In this document: positions 18,959-28,698 of the stretch, in pieces
Position numbering within the stretch: position 1 is the first letter of the stretch
How the letters are laid out: each line of letters starts with the position of its first letter
Source of the DNA: Limisphaerales bacterium
Lineage (GTDB): Bacteria > Verrucomicrobiota > Verrucomicrobiia > Limisphaerales > UBA1096
Length of the DNA stretch: 64,000 nt
Assembly (NCBI GenBank): GCA_004213515.1
Contig: SHAK01000008.1
Location: 1-64,000 of the forward strand
Direction of reading: 5' to 3'
Position numbers and translations under genes: made by a program
Notes under the pieces: model-generated
The model's input: only the letters and a program-made list of their open reading frames with translations
Told to the model about the DNA's origin: nothing
Database searches by the model: none

Positions 18959-19460
18959 TGAATGTCCAACGGAGATCCTGCCGCCTGATAGCATGCATCT
19001 CTCAGCAGCTACCGGATGGATGCAGTTAGGTAATACTGATGAGGCTCTAGTGGATTTGGACAAAATTTCTGATCAACACAGAGGGCATTATGAAGTACTG
19101 CATATTGAGTGGCATATTCATGCACAAAGAAAAGCCTGGGAGCGTTGTGCCGAACTTGGTGGATATATGGTAGAGCAATATCCTAAAAGTTCTGCAGGGT
19201 GGATCAATCAAGCTAATTCGTTATTTTACTTAAATCGTTCTCATGATGCTTATCAACTCCTTGAGCCAGTTGCTGAGCGATTTCCTAAAAACGAAGCTAT
19301 TCCTTATAACCTTGCTTGTTATGCTTGTCAGTTTGGAGATATTGATTTGGCTTTTGACTGGTATCTTGTTGCAGAGAAGTTAGGTGAAACCGAGAAGATA
19401 AGAGAGGTCGCTCTGTCGGATCCTGATATGAAGCAACTTTGGGATAAGATAGGTAAATAA
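18951..19460 (+). CDS. TPR-like protein
   Basis: Start ATG 18951 overlaps the exbD stop by 8 nt; TPR-like repeats (AIPYNLACYACQFGDIDLAFDWYLVAEKLG). Confidence 0.75.
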   Translation: MSSECPTEILPPDSMHLSAATGWMQLGNTDEALVDLDKISDQHRGHYEVLHIEWHIHAQRKAWERCAELGGYMVEQYPKSSAGWINQANSLFYLNRSHDAYQLLEPVAERFPKNEAIPYNLACYACQFGDIDLAFDWYLVAEKLGETEKIREVALSDPDMKQLWDKIGK

Positions 19461-19538
19461 AAATATAAAATATATTTTTGTTGTCGTTTATTGAAGGATT
19501 GCCTTGCGCTTACCCAAGCAATGAGGCCATAAGGCCGG

Positions 19539-20330
19539 ATGCCAGATTGGCTAACATCGATTCTTTTCGGAATCATCGAAGGCATCACTGAGTTTCTTCC
19601 TATATCATCAACGGGGCATCTACTCATCCCTCAGCAGTTGGGTTGGCTAGAGAAACAATCTGATATGTTTAATATTGCTATTCAAAGTGGCGCAGTAATT
19701 GCAGTCATTTTCAATTTCACAGATCGCGTTAAGCAACTAATATTTCGTTGGCATGAACCTGAGCCTCGCGACTATTTAGCGAAGTTGTTGGTGGCATTTT
19801 GTATTACTGGCTTTGGAGGAGTCCTTATAGATAAACTTGGTTTTGAATTGCCAGAGAATGTGCTGCCTGTGGCATTGGCCCTTTTGGTTGGTGGCGTATT
19901 TTTTGTACTCGTTGAAAATCGCGTACAGAATCGTTCTAGATTAGATAATGTTACATGGAAGATTGCAATTGCCATTGGCTTAGGACAGCTCTTGGCGGCA
20001 GTCTTTCCCGGAGCTTCTCGCTCTGGATCTACAATTTTAATTGCACTTTTAATGGGCTTAAGACGTGTTCCCGCCATTGAGTTTACTTTTCTTCTAGGTG
20101 TGCCGACATTATTAGCCGCTGGAGCTTACAAGGTGTTACAGGAACTTAATTCTTCTAATGAAATTACTGAAGACTGGGTGCAACTTGCTTTGGCTACCTT
20201 CGTTTCTGCTGTAACTGCCTTTATTTCAGTTAAGTGGTTACTATCTTACATTCAGTCCAATACATTTGTAGTTTTTGGATGGTACCGCATTGTTATTGGG
20301 CTAATCCTGCTAATTATCACATTTACGTAA
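19539..20330 (+). CDS. uppP: Undecaprenyl-diphosphatase UppP/BacA
   Basis: LFGIIEGITEFLPISSTGHLLI; FPGASRSGSTILIALLMGL. Confidence 0.96.
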   Translation: MPDWLTSILFGIIEGITEFLPISSTGHLLIPQQLGWLEKQSDMFNIAIQSGAVIAVIFNFTDRVKQLIFRWHEPEPRDYLAKLLVAFCITGFGGVLIDKLGFELPENVLPVALALLVGGVFFVLVENRVQNRSRLDNVTWKIAIAIGLGQLLAAVFPGASRSGSTILIALLMGLRRVPAIEFTFLLGVPTLLAAGAYKVLQELNSSNEITEDWVQLALATFVSAVTAFISVKWLLSYIQSNTFVVFGWYRIVIGLILLIITFT

Positions 20331-20488
20331 ACCTTATAAAATTTAAGGTATTACGATTGACCTTAAGCTGCTTTATAGCAAAATCGTTCTAGTAACTGAG
20401 CTTTCTTAAGATTCAGAGTGTTTATTATTCCTGTATCGTAACCATGTCTAGTTGATGTGTGTAGTAATTGCGTTGTTACTAGTGAAAA

Positions 20489-21670
20489 ATGTCTAAAACA
20501 TTAATATTAAAAGGGCTCCTTCTGCTTTGTTCGTTAGTAATTGCCGGTTGCGATTCTGGGGAATGGAAAGAGAAGGGCTCTAAGGATAAATCCAAAAAGC
20601 AAAGCAAAGCAAAGCCAGTACTTGTTGAATTAGCTGAAGTTAATGTTGGTCCAATAGAAAAGGTTTTGGAGCGTTCTGCTCCGCTGGAAGCTGAGGCGCA
20701 GGTTCAGGTAAATGCCCGAACAAGTAATCCAGCGGTAGATTTGCTTGTTGAGGAGGGGGACAAAGTAAAAAAAGGTCAGATACTTCTAAGGCTTGAGAAT
20801 GACAGGCAAAAAAATGATTTTGATTCAGCAAAAAGTCTTTTGGATAAGGAACAGATTGATTTTTTGCGGCAGGAAAACCTTTATAAAGATAACCTTATCA
20901 GCGAACAGGAATATCGTAATGCGAAATTTTCTTTGTCTCAAAGACAACTTAGCTTCGAGGAAGCGCAACGTCAGTTTGAGTATACAGAAGTGCGTGCTCC
21001 AATTGATGGCACAATTACAATGCGAGACGTGAAGGTTGGTGATCAGGTGAGTAGTGGAGGAACAATTTTTGAAATTATCGATTTCGAATCAACAGTAGCG
21101 GTAATACATGTTCCTGAACAGTATTTGCCGGAGCTCAAGCCAAACATGGAAGCTCGCTTGATTTCTAGTACGCTAGGTGCAGATAATATTATTCCGGCCT
21201 ATGTAAAACGAATTTCACCAATCGTTGAGGCACGCGCTGGTACAGTGAAAGTAACCGTCGGAGTAAATGAACTTGGGGCGCTTCGTCCTGGCATGTGGGT
21301 TGATGTCGAATTGGTATTGAATACCAAAAGGGAAGCTATTCTCATTCCTAAGAAATCGATCATATATGACAACGATCAGACGTATGCATTTAAAATGCAT
21401 ATTAACAGTACTAATGGGGTCAAAAGTGTTAAACGCCAATTGGTTTTACCGCTCAATGCTGACAAGGTTCATATTGAGCCTACCAATGGTTTTGATGTTG
21501 GAGAAAAGATAGTTATCGCTGGGCAGTCCGGGCTTAAGGAGGATTCGTTGATACGCGAACTAGGTGACCCTATCCCAGGTAAGACGAATGCCGTTCCATC
21601 TACGGTTAGTACAAACGTCTCAACTTCACTCACAACAAGCACTAAGGCTTCAGTTAAAGTCGCGAAGTAG
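20489..21670 (+). CDS. RND efflux periplasmic adaptor (membrane fusion protein), lipoprotein
   Basis: Lipobox LVIAGC; barrel-sandwich (VDLLVEEGDKVKKGQILLRL) and EVRAPIDGTITMRDVKVGDQV. Confidence 0.92.
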   Translation: MSKTLILKGLLLLCSLVIAGCDSGEWKEKGSKDKSKKQSKAKPVLVELAEVNVGPIEKVLERSAPLEAEAQVQVNARTSNPAVDLLVEEGDKVKKGQILLRLENDRQKNDFDSAKSLLDKEQIDFLRQENLYKDNLISEQEYRNAKFSLSQRQLSFEEAQRQFEYTEVRAPIDGTITMRDVKVGDQVSSGGTIFEIIDFESTVAVIHVPEQYLPELKPNMEARLISSTLGADNIIPAYVKRISPIVEARAGTVKVTVGVNELGALRPGMWVDVELVLNTKREAILIPKKSIIYDNDQTYAFKMHINSTNGVKSVKRQLVLPLNADKVHIEPTNGFDVGEKIVIAGQSGLKEDSLIRELGDPIPGKTNAVPSTVSTNVSTSLTTSTKASVKVAK

Positions 21671-21676
21671 CATTCT

Positions 21677-24600
21677 TTGCTTCGAATTGGAATGCAGTCT
21701 CCTAATCGCAACCCTAATTTTACTACCGACCGACCGGTCGCTGTGTTGATGGTATTCCTCGCGGCTGTTGTCTTTGGTTATTTCTCTTTAAATCAGCTGC
21801 CTGTGACGCTCATGCCGGAGATGAGCTACCCTACCCTCACCGTCAGAACTGAATATCCAGGTGCTGCTCCTGAGGAGGTGGAAAATGATATCAGCCGACG
21901 AATAGAAGAGGCTCTCGGTGTAGTAGGAGGCCTTAACGAAATTAGTAGTATCAGTCGCGCAGGAGTTAGCGATGTTATCCTAGAATTTGTTTGGGGAACA
22001 TCTATGGGGGATGCGATTCAGAATACGCTTGAAAAACTCGATTTAGTTCGAATGCCTCGAGAAGCCGAAAAGCCCTTGTTGTTGCATTATGATCCTTCAC
22101 TCGATCCTGTGATGGAGCTGAGTATTTCTGGTTCTAGTAAGAGTATTAAATATCAGGGAGATGAAGGATTGCGAAGGTTGCGTCGTATTGCAGAGCTTCA
22201 AGTGAAGAGACGCTTAGAGCCGATAAAAGGGGTTGCTGCTGCCAGAGTGCGAGGAGGATTAGAGGAAGAAATTCATGTTTTAATTGACGAGGCGAAGCTG
22301 CAGCGGGTTAACCTTTCAATCAGTCAAGTGCTCAGTCGTCTTCGTGCTGAAAATATTAACGCCGCCGGTGGCCGCATCCGAGAAGGCGGAGCGGAGTACA
22401 TGATTCGAACCGTAAATGAATATCAAAATCTTGATGAAATTGCGGACACCATTGTTTTCCGGCGCGATGGTCGTGAGATTCGTGTGAAGGACTTAGGTCA
22501 AGTTGTCTATGGTCAACGGGATCGGGAAATGATGACGAAGACCGATGGTAATGAGAGTGTTCAGATCGATATTTACAAAGAAGCCGACGCTAATATGATA
22601 AAAGTTGCCGACGACGTAAAAAAACTTGTCGGAGAGGTTTCAGGATCAACTCGTTCAACATTGGCTGGCAAATTGCGTGCTGAGGAGGATGCATATCTTC
22701 GAGTAGTAGCTGATCGTTCGATTTTCATCGATAACAGTATTACGGAAGTTAAGCAAACGGCTTACATGGGCGGAATACTTGCCATCATAGTTTTATTGTT
22801 GTTCCTGCGTGATCTCCGAACAACGGCAATCATTGCCTTAAGTATTCCAATCTCGATTCTTGTTACATTTGCTCCTTTAAATATATTGGATGTTTCTCTC
22901 AACATTATGTCATTGGGAGGATTAGCCATGGGGATAGGTATGCTGGTTGATTCCTCCATTGTGGTACTCGAGTCAATTTATCGTTGTCGTGAGGAGGGCG
23001 ATTCGATTCGCAATGCGGCGATTCGTGGAACAAAAGAGGTTCGTGGAGCAGTGATTGCCTCAACGCTTACTTCCATCTGTGTGTTCTTCCCAATGGTTTT
23101 TGTTGAAGGGCTTGCTGGGCAGGTATTCAGTGATTTAGGATTAACAGTCGTCACGTCTCTGATTGCCTCGCTTATTGTTGCTGTTCTATTTATTCCAATG
23201 TTGGCTAGTCGAGCCGGATTTCAGCTAAAATCTGGAGCCGGAATGGCTTCGCACTTTTTTGGCTCAATCGAAGGGCGCCTGAGTTTGAGTGCTTTTTGGC
23301 TCGGATTCATTCTTCCGTCAGTAGTTTTACTAGGCGCGATGATTGGTTTAGCAGAAGGATATGCTGTCTGGATGATTTCTGCTGTGGATGATCCCCGATT
23401 TGAAAAAGAAATTAACGAAACAAGTGTTACATATTCCGTTTTGAGAATCTGGGCTTTGGTTTGTCTGATTCCACTTATTATTGCTTGGGCAAAGCGATTG
23501 CATGATGTTGGAATGTCGGCATGGTGGTTAATTACGATTGTTGTTCCGCTTTTTGTCTCATTTATAAGAGGCGATAGTGCAAGTAACAGATACGGTGAAT
23601 ATAGTTCTAATGAGCGAATGTTTGCAAAGCTTTGGGGAGCGTTTAGTGCGTTCGAAAAAAGTTTTAGCGGGATGGGTTTATTTATCTCAAAGCAAATAAC
23701 TTTCTCTTTCAAAGAGATTCTTTGGGTTCCTGCATCTTTATATTTTGCTTTAAGATTAGCCATTTCTTTTTTGTTGGAATTGATTGGTCTTTCATTGGTT
23801 TGGCTGTTCCGTGCTGTAGCATTTATTGGTTTGGTAATTTATCGATTGATAACGATGATAGGTTCTATTTTAGGGCGGGCTTTAAACAAAATATTTGGAG
23901 GAAAATCCGATGGTGACTCAGCTACAAAAAAGGGTATTTATCATTCACTGATCCGGTGGGCGATAAATAGTCCGGTCTCGATGATCGCTCTAGCTATTGC
24001 TTGTTTCATTATTACTTATTCTGTAGGGCGGCAACTGGAAACAGAATTGCTCCCCGAGGTGCACCAGAGTGAGTTTACTTTTGAAGTTGCTCTCCCGGTT
24101 GGGACTCCTCTTGACCAGACAGTTAAGATACTCGGTGAAGTTGAGCAAAAAATTCTGAATTCAAAAAAGAATAAAGATAGCAAAATTGACACCTTATTGG
24201 TGATGTATGGTTTCGACACCAGTAATATGAAACGGTCCGATGAAGGAGAACATTCAGCTCGTTTTAAGGTGCTCTTAAAGGAAACAGAAACTCCTTATGC
24301 GACTGAAGAGCTAGTTATCGCAAAACTTCGCGAGTTATTTGATGACGTGCCTGATATAACCACTCGAGTCACTCGCCCAGTGTTGTTCAGTTCTAAAAAA
24401 CCGGTTGTTATACAGATTAATGGAGAAGAGCTCCCGGAGCTTAAAGAATACTCTGACCAATCAACTGCACTGTTATCAAAAGAATCTGAACTGACGGATG
24501 TTGAGCCCACTTTACGAAGTGGAGCTCCGGAAGTTCAAATTTCCTATGATCGTCAGCAAATTATTAGACATGGTCTGAATATCAATTCAATTGCGAATCA

Positions 24601-25486
24601 AGTACGCGATATGGTTAAGGGATCAGAAGCCACAAGGCTTAATAGACGAGATCGCCGGGTTCCAATTGTTGTGCGTTTGGCTAAGCAGGATAGAGGACAG
24701 GTCGCTGATGTTGGTCAGTTGACAGTTAACCCCAGTGGCGAAACACCTATTCCTCTCAATGCGGTTGCGGAGTTGACTGTGGGCGAAGGGCCAAGCGAAA
24801 TCCGAAGAATAGATGGCAAGAGAGTGGCATTGGTGCAGGCAAACATTGGTGCAGGGTCATTGGGCTCTGCTGTTGAGACGGCAAAGCGTGTTCTCATGGA
24901 AAAAGTCGATTGGCCAGGATATATGGATTTTTTCATAACGGGCCAAAACAAGGAATGGGAACGCAGCCGCACAAGTCTTTACCTCGCCCTTGGTCTGAGT
25001 TTATTCCTTGTTTATGTGATTATGGCCTCTCAATTCGAGTCTCTTACCCAGCCTCTTATTATTATGTTCACGATTCCGATGGCCTTCGTTGGCACAGTTT
25101 TGGGTTTGGAGATTTTAGGGATAAACTTATCCGTGGTGGTTTTTCTCGGAATGATTATGTTGGCAGGCATAGTCGTGAATAATGCGATAGTTTTGGTCGA
25201 TTATACGAATACACTCCGCGGTCGTGGCATTCCATTGAAGGAGGCGATTATTCAAGCCGGTTGTGTTCGTTTGAGGCCTATTTTGATGACCACTGCTACT
25301 ACCGTTTTAGGACTGCTGCCAATGGCAATTGGATTGGGAGATGGTGCGGAAATCCGGACGCCAATGGCTGTTGCGGTAATTAGCGGTTTGTTAACTTCAA
25401 CCATACTAACACTACTTGTTATACCGACCATATATTATCTATTTGCATTGGTGGGAGAACGTTTTTTTCAATCCGTAGAGGCATAG
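21677..25486 (+). CDS. RND efflux permease (HAE-1-like) with inserted DUF805-like membrane domain
   Basis: RND signatures (PEMSYPTLTVRTEYPGAAPEEVENDI; GMLVDSSIVVLESI; IVVNNAIVLVDYTN). 1269 aa; extra segment ~23250-23930. Probable start ATG 21692. Confidence 0.93.
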   Translation: MLRIGMQSPNRNPNFTTDRPVAVLMVFLAAVVFGYFSLNQLPVTLMPEMSYPTLTVRTEYPGAAPEEVENDISRRIEEALGVVGGLNEISSISRAGVSDVILEFVWGTSMGDAIQNTLEKLDLVRMPREAEKPLLLHYDPSLDPVMELSISGSSKSIKYQGDEGLRRLRRIAELQVKRRLEPIKGVAAARVRGGLEEEIHVLIDEAKLQRVNLSISQVLSRLRAENINAAGGRIREGGAEYMIRTVNEYQNLDEIADTIVFRRDGREIRVKDLGQVVYGQRDREMMTKTDGNESVQIDIYKEADANMIKVADDVKKLVGEVSGSTRSTLAGKLRAEEDAYLRVVADRSIFIDNSITEVKQTAYMGGILAIIVLLLFLRDLRTTAIIALSIPISILVTFAPLNILDVSLNIMSLGGLAMGIGMLVDSSIVVLESIYRCREEGDSIRNAAIRGTKEVRGAVIASTLTSICVFFPMVFVEGLAGQVFSDLGLTVVTSLIASLIVAVLFIPMLASRAGFQLKSGAGMASHFFGSIEGRLSLSAFWLGFILPSVVLLGAMIGLAEGYAVWMISAVDDPRFEKEINETSVTYSVLRIWALVCLIPLIIAWAKRLHDVGMSAWWLITIVVPLFVSFIRGDSASNRYGEYSSNERMFAKLWGAFSAFEKSFSGMGLFISKQITFSFKEILWVPASLYFALRLAISFLLELIGLSLVWLFRAVAFIGLVIYRLITMIGSILGRALNKIFGGKSDGDSATKKGIYHSLIRWAINSPVSMIALAIACFIITYSVGRQLETELLPEVHQSEFTFEVALPVGTPLDQTVKILGEVEQKILNSKKNKDSKIDTLLVMYGFDTSNMKRSDEGEHSARFKVLLKETETPYATEELVIAKLRELFDDVPDITTRVTRPVLFSSKKPVVIQINGEELPELKEYSDQSTALLSKESELTDVEPTLRSGAPEVQISYDRQQIIRHGLNINSIANQVRDMVKGSEATRLNRRDRRVPIVVRLAKQDRGQVADVGQLTVNPSGETPIPLNAVAELTVGEGPSEIRRIDGKRVALVQANIGAGSLGSAVETAKRVLMEKVDWPGYMDFFITGQNKEWERSRTSLYLALGLSLFLVYVIMASQFESLTQPLIIMFTIPMAFVGTVLGLEILGINLSVVVFLGMIMLAGIVVNNAIVLVDYTNTLRGRGIPLKEAIIQAGCVRLRPILMTTATTVLGLLPMAIGLGDGAEIRTPMAVAVISGLLTSTILTLLVIPTIYYLFALVGERFFQSVEA

Positions 25487-25489
25487 GCA

Positions 25490-28400
25490 ATGCAAACTAG
25501 TCAAATTGCGACTGAGATCACGCGAATTTCCCTTAATCGCAAGGTCACAGTGTTTGTTTTGTTCCTGACAATTCTTGCTATTGGAATGATTGCCGTTAGT
25601 CGGCTTCCTTTGGAAAAATACCCCAAAGGGAGAGAGGGGCATTACATGAAAATTCGTACGGGCTGGAGCTCAGGAGTTCCCGAAGAGGCGATGGAAAAAA
25701 TTGGTCTTCCAATGGAGGAGGAGCTCAGCACTGTTCGTGGTATTGAGTCCATAGACACGCGGGCTTCTCAAAGTTCTTCGGAAGTTAGTTTGCGGTTTAA
25801 GCGTGATACCGATATGGATGTTGCTTATCGGGAAGTCCGCGACCGTATGGAGCGTGCCTCTCTCCGGTTTCCGGATGGAGTGGATGATTATCGAATTTAT
25901 AAATACGGTGGTACCAGTTCTTCGGTTTGCCGTATGTCTGTGCGTTACACTGACGACACGGACTTATACAACAATGTCGAAAAACATATTGTCAGGCCTC
26001 TGCAGCGAATTGACGGTGTCGCTGATGTAAATATACGGATTTATCGTAAAGAGATTATAATTGAATTAGATAAGGACCGTGCTGAAGCTTATGGACTCAG
26101 TATTAGTCGCCTTTCTCAGCGGCTTAGAGGGGATAATTTTACACTGTCAAGCGGTACTGTGATTGATGGTGGTAAGAAGTATCTGCTTAAATCAAGTAGC
26201 ACTTTTCACTCTATGCAGGATTTAGGTAATATTCCGTTAAGTGATTCGGTCTATCTGAGAGATGTCGCTACTATTAAATATGAGGTGGATGATACCTACC
26301 AACGAACTGAACGCTGGAACAAAATGCGTTCAGCTCGGGTGGAAGTCGTCAAAGAAAGTGAAGCTAACACTGTTGAGGTAGGTAATAAGGTTGCTGCTGC
26401 TATTGATGAAATAAGCAAAAACCCTAAGTTAGCTCAGTACGAGCTATACTTATATCAGAATTATGGTGAGATCATCAAAAGACAACTTAATAGTCTGACA
26501 AATAATGGTCTTTATGGAGCTATAATGGCGGGCGTTGTTTTATTCTTTTTCTTACGTCAATTCCGGCTGACGCTAATTATTGCCTTAGGAATCCCTCTAG
26601 CTCTATTTATTTCTATGACCGTCATGTATTTTGCTGGGGATACGCTTAATATGACCTCCATTTTGGGATTGGTAATCTGTGTTGGGCTGCTGGTCGACAA
26701 CGCAGTGGTAGTTGCGGAGAATATTCATCGACATTTCCAGTCAGGATTACCTCGGAAGGATGCGTGTGTAAAAGGTGTTGGTGAAATAGGATTGGCAATT
26801 ACCACCGCCACTCTTACCACCATAATTGTTTTTCTTCCATCGCTACTTGTCGGGGGAGAAATGCGTTTCATGTTATACCAGCTAGCATTGCCGGTGGTCT
26901 CGGCATTACTGGCATCATTAGGTATAGCAATAATTTTTATTCCTCTTTGTGTTTATCTGACTGTTGGTTCAGGTTCTAAAAATAGAGCTTTCACTTCCAG
27001 TTCCTTAAGAGATTCATACAACTGTGTAGGTTTTTTTAAAATGATTGTGGGAATGATAAAAAGAAGTCTTTTATTTCTCTACACAAGAACATTTGAGCAG
27101 TTCAACATATGGTATAATAAAGCTCTTAAATATTATTTAAATCGAAGGCTGGACTTGGCGTTTATACTGATTGTTCTTCTTTCGGCTACGTATTTTTATG
27201 CTTTTAAAAAGGTCGAAGTAGTTGGGTATCGTAATGATGATCGTGATGAATTTCATATGAGGGTGCGTTTTCCAGAGCACTTTACGATCGCGCAAAAGAA
27301 TTCTTATTTTCAACAGGTTGAAAGTATCGTTGAAACCAACAAGTTGCAGCTTGGAATTTCTAGTTACCGAGTAGAATTTGACAAGCACACGCGTGCTGAA
27401 TTTGAAGCTAATTACTCTGATGAGGGAGGCACGGAAAATATTCCCAAGGAAGAAGTGCCAGATAGACTATATAAGATGTTCCCTGAAATTCCAGGTGTTC
27501 GAGTTTACTATTCAGGGATGGATACCGGGGGCGAAAAACGGAACGATCAAAAGTCACGACACCATCTTCGCTTGGTCGGCGACGATCCAAGGCAGCTGGA
27601 GGAGGTTGGGGAAATGTTAAAGCCTGCATTTGCAGATTTGCCAGGCGTCCTCTCAGTAGAAGACAAAGATTCTGATGAGGGTCCAAATGAAATGGCATTA
27701 ATGGTTGACCGTGATAGGGCTAGTTCGATTGGCATAACCCCGGAAGCAGTGGCGGGGGTTGTAAGCAGTGCTTTGCGAGGGCGTTCGCTAGCAGATTTCA
27801 GTGGTAATGGTCGCCAAATACCAGTTCGTATGCGGTTCAGTGAGGAGGATAGGGCGGAACTGGATGATATTAATAACTATCGGGTCAGGAGTGATGATGG
27901 TCGTTATTCTTCGATTGGCGCTCTCACAAAGCCGGCAATGCTAAATAGTGAAACGCACATACAACGATCTGATAAAAAAATCAGTTACTACATTAGTATG
28001 AAACTCGAGTCTGGTGAGGAGAGCGCAGCTCGAAGGGCAATTTATGAGGCGCAAAAGAATATTGATTTACCGGAGGGAGTCTCTTTTAGCGAAATGAAGG
28101 TTACATTTGATGATGATGAAATTTCGACTAGCTTGATTGCGATGGGCCTTTCAATAATTTTTATATACATGCTAATTGCGTTTTTGTTTGAAAGCGTTCT
28201 GATGCCTCTTTCCATCATACTTACAATCCCCTTAGCAGCAATAGGGTCGATTTGGTTGCATTTCGCAACGGGAACCGGGATTGATGATATGGGTATTGTT
28301 GGTGGTATCCTTTTGATGGGGATAGTGGTTAATAATGGTATTGTATTGGTTGATTATGCTAACCGACTTCGGGCAGGAGGAATGGAACGAAATGAGGCCC

Positions 28401-28678
28401 TGCTACTTGCTGCCCGTCACCGGTTTCGGCCTATTGTTATGACGGCTTGCACTACTGTTTTTGGAATGATCCCGCTGACATTCGCTTCCGCCGAAGCAAT
28501 GGGGAGAAGCTTTGAAAGTTTTGGATTTATGTTTATTGGAGGGATGACTACTGCGACATTTTTCACTCTTCTAGCCGTTCCTGTGTTTTATGCCTTGATA
28601 GATGATGCTCAGAAAGCGATGCAAAACATTCTTGCCACTGTTTTAGATCGCTCCTCAAAAACAATTGTGGTCAAGTGA
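25490..28678 (+). CDS. RND efflux permease
   Basis: GLLVDNAVVVAENI; GIVVNNGIVLVDYANRLR; 1062 aa. Confidence 0.93.
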   Translation: MQTSQIATEITRISLNRKVTVFVLFLTILAIGMIAVSRLPLEKYPKGREGHYMKIRTGWSSGVPEEAMEKIGLPMEEELSTVRGIESIDTRASQSSSEVSLRFKRDTDMDVAYREVRDRMERASLRFPDGVDDYRIYKYGGTSSSVCRMSVRYTDDTDLYNNVEKHIVRPLQRIDGVADVNIRIYRKEIIIELDKDRAEAYGLSISRLSQRLRGDNFTLSSGTVIDGGKKYLLKSSSTFHSMQDLGNIPLSDSVYLRDVATIKYEVDDTYQRTERWNKMRSARVEVVKESEANTVEVGNKVAAAIDEISKNPKLAQYELYLYQNYGEIIKRQLNSLTNNGLYGAIMAGVVLFFFLRQFRLTLIIALGIPLALFISMTVMYFAGDTLNMTSILGLVICVGLLVDNAVVVAENIHRHFQSGLPRKDACVKGVGEIGLAITTATLTTIIVFLPSLLVGGEMRFMLYQLALPVVSALLASLGIAIIFIPLCVYLTVGSGSKNRAFTSSSLRDSYNCVGFFKMIVGMIKRSLLFLYTRTFEQFNIWYNKALKYYLNRRLDLAFILIVLLSATYFYAFKKVEVVGYRNDDRDEFHMRVRFPEHFTIAQKNSYFQQVESIVETNKLQLGISSYRVEFDKHTRAEFEANYSDEGGTENIPKEEVPDRLYKMFPEIPGVRVYYSGMDTGGEKRNDQKSRHHLRLVGDDPRQLEEVGEMLKPAFADLPGVLSVEDKDSDEGPNEMALMVDRDRASSIGITPEAVAGVVSSALRGRSLADFSGNGRQIPVRMRFSEEDRAELDDINNYRVRSDDGRYSSIGALTKPAMLNSETHIQRSDKKISYYISMKLESGEESAARRAIYEAQKNIDLPEGVSFSEMKVTFDDDEISTSLIAMGLSIIFIYMLIAFLFESVLMPLSIILTIPLAAIGSIWLHFATGTGIDDMGIVGGILLMGIVVNNGIVLVDYANRLRAGGMERNEALLLAARHRFRPIVMTACTTVFGMIPLTFASAEAMGRSFESFGFMFIGGMTTATFFTLLAVPVFYALIDDAQKAMQNILATVLDRSSKTIVVK

Positions 28679-28698
28679 CTTTTTGCGTTTAGCCTCCT

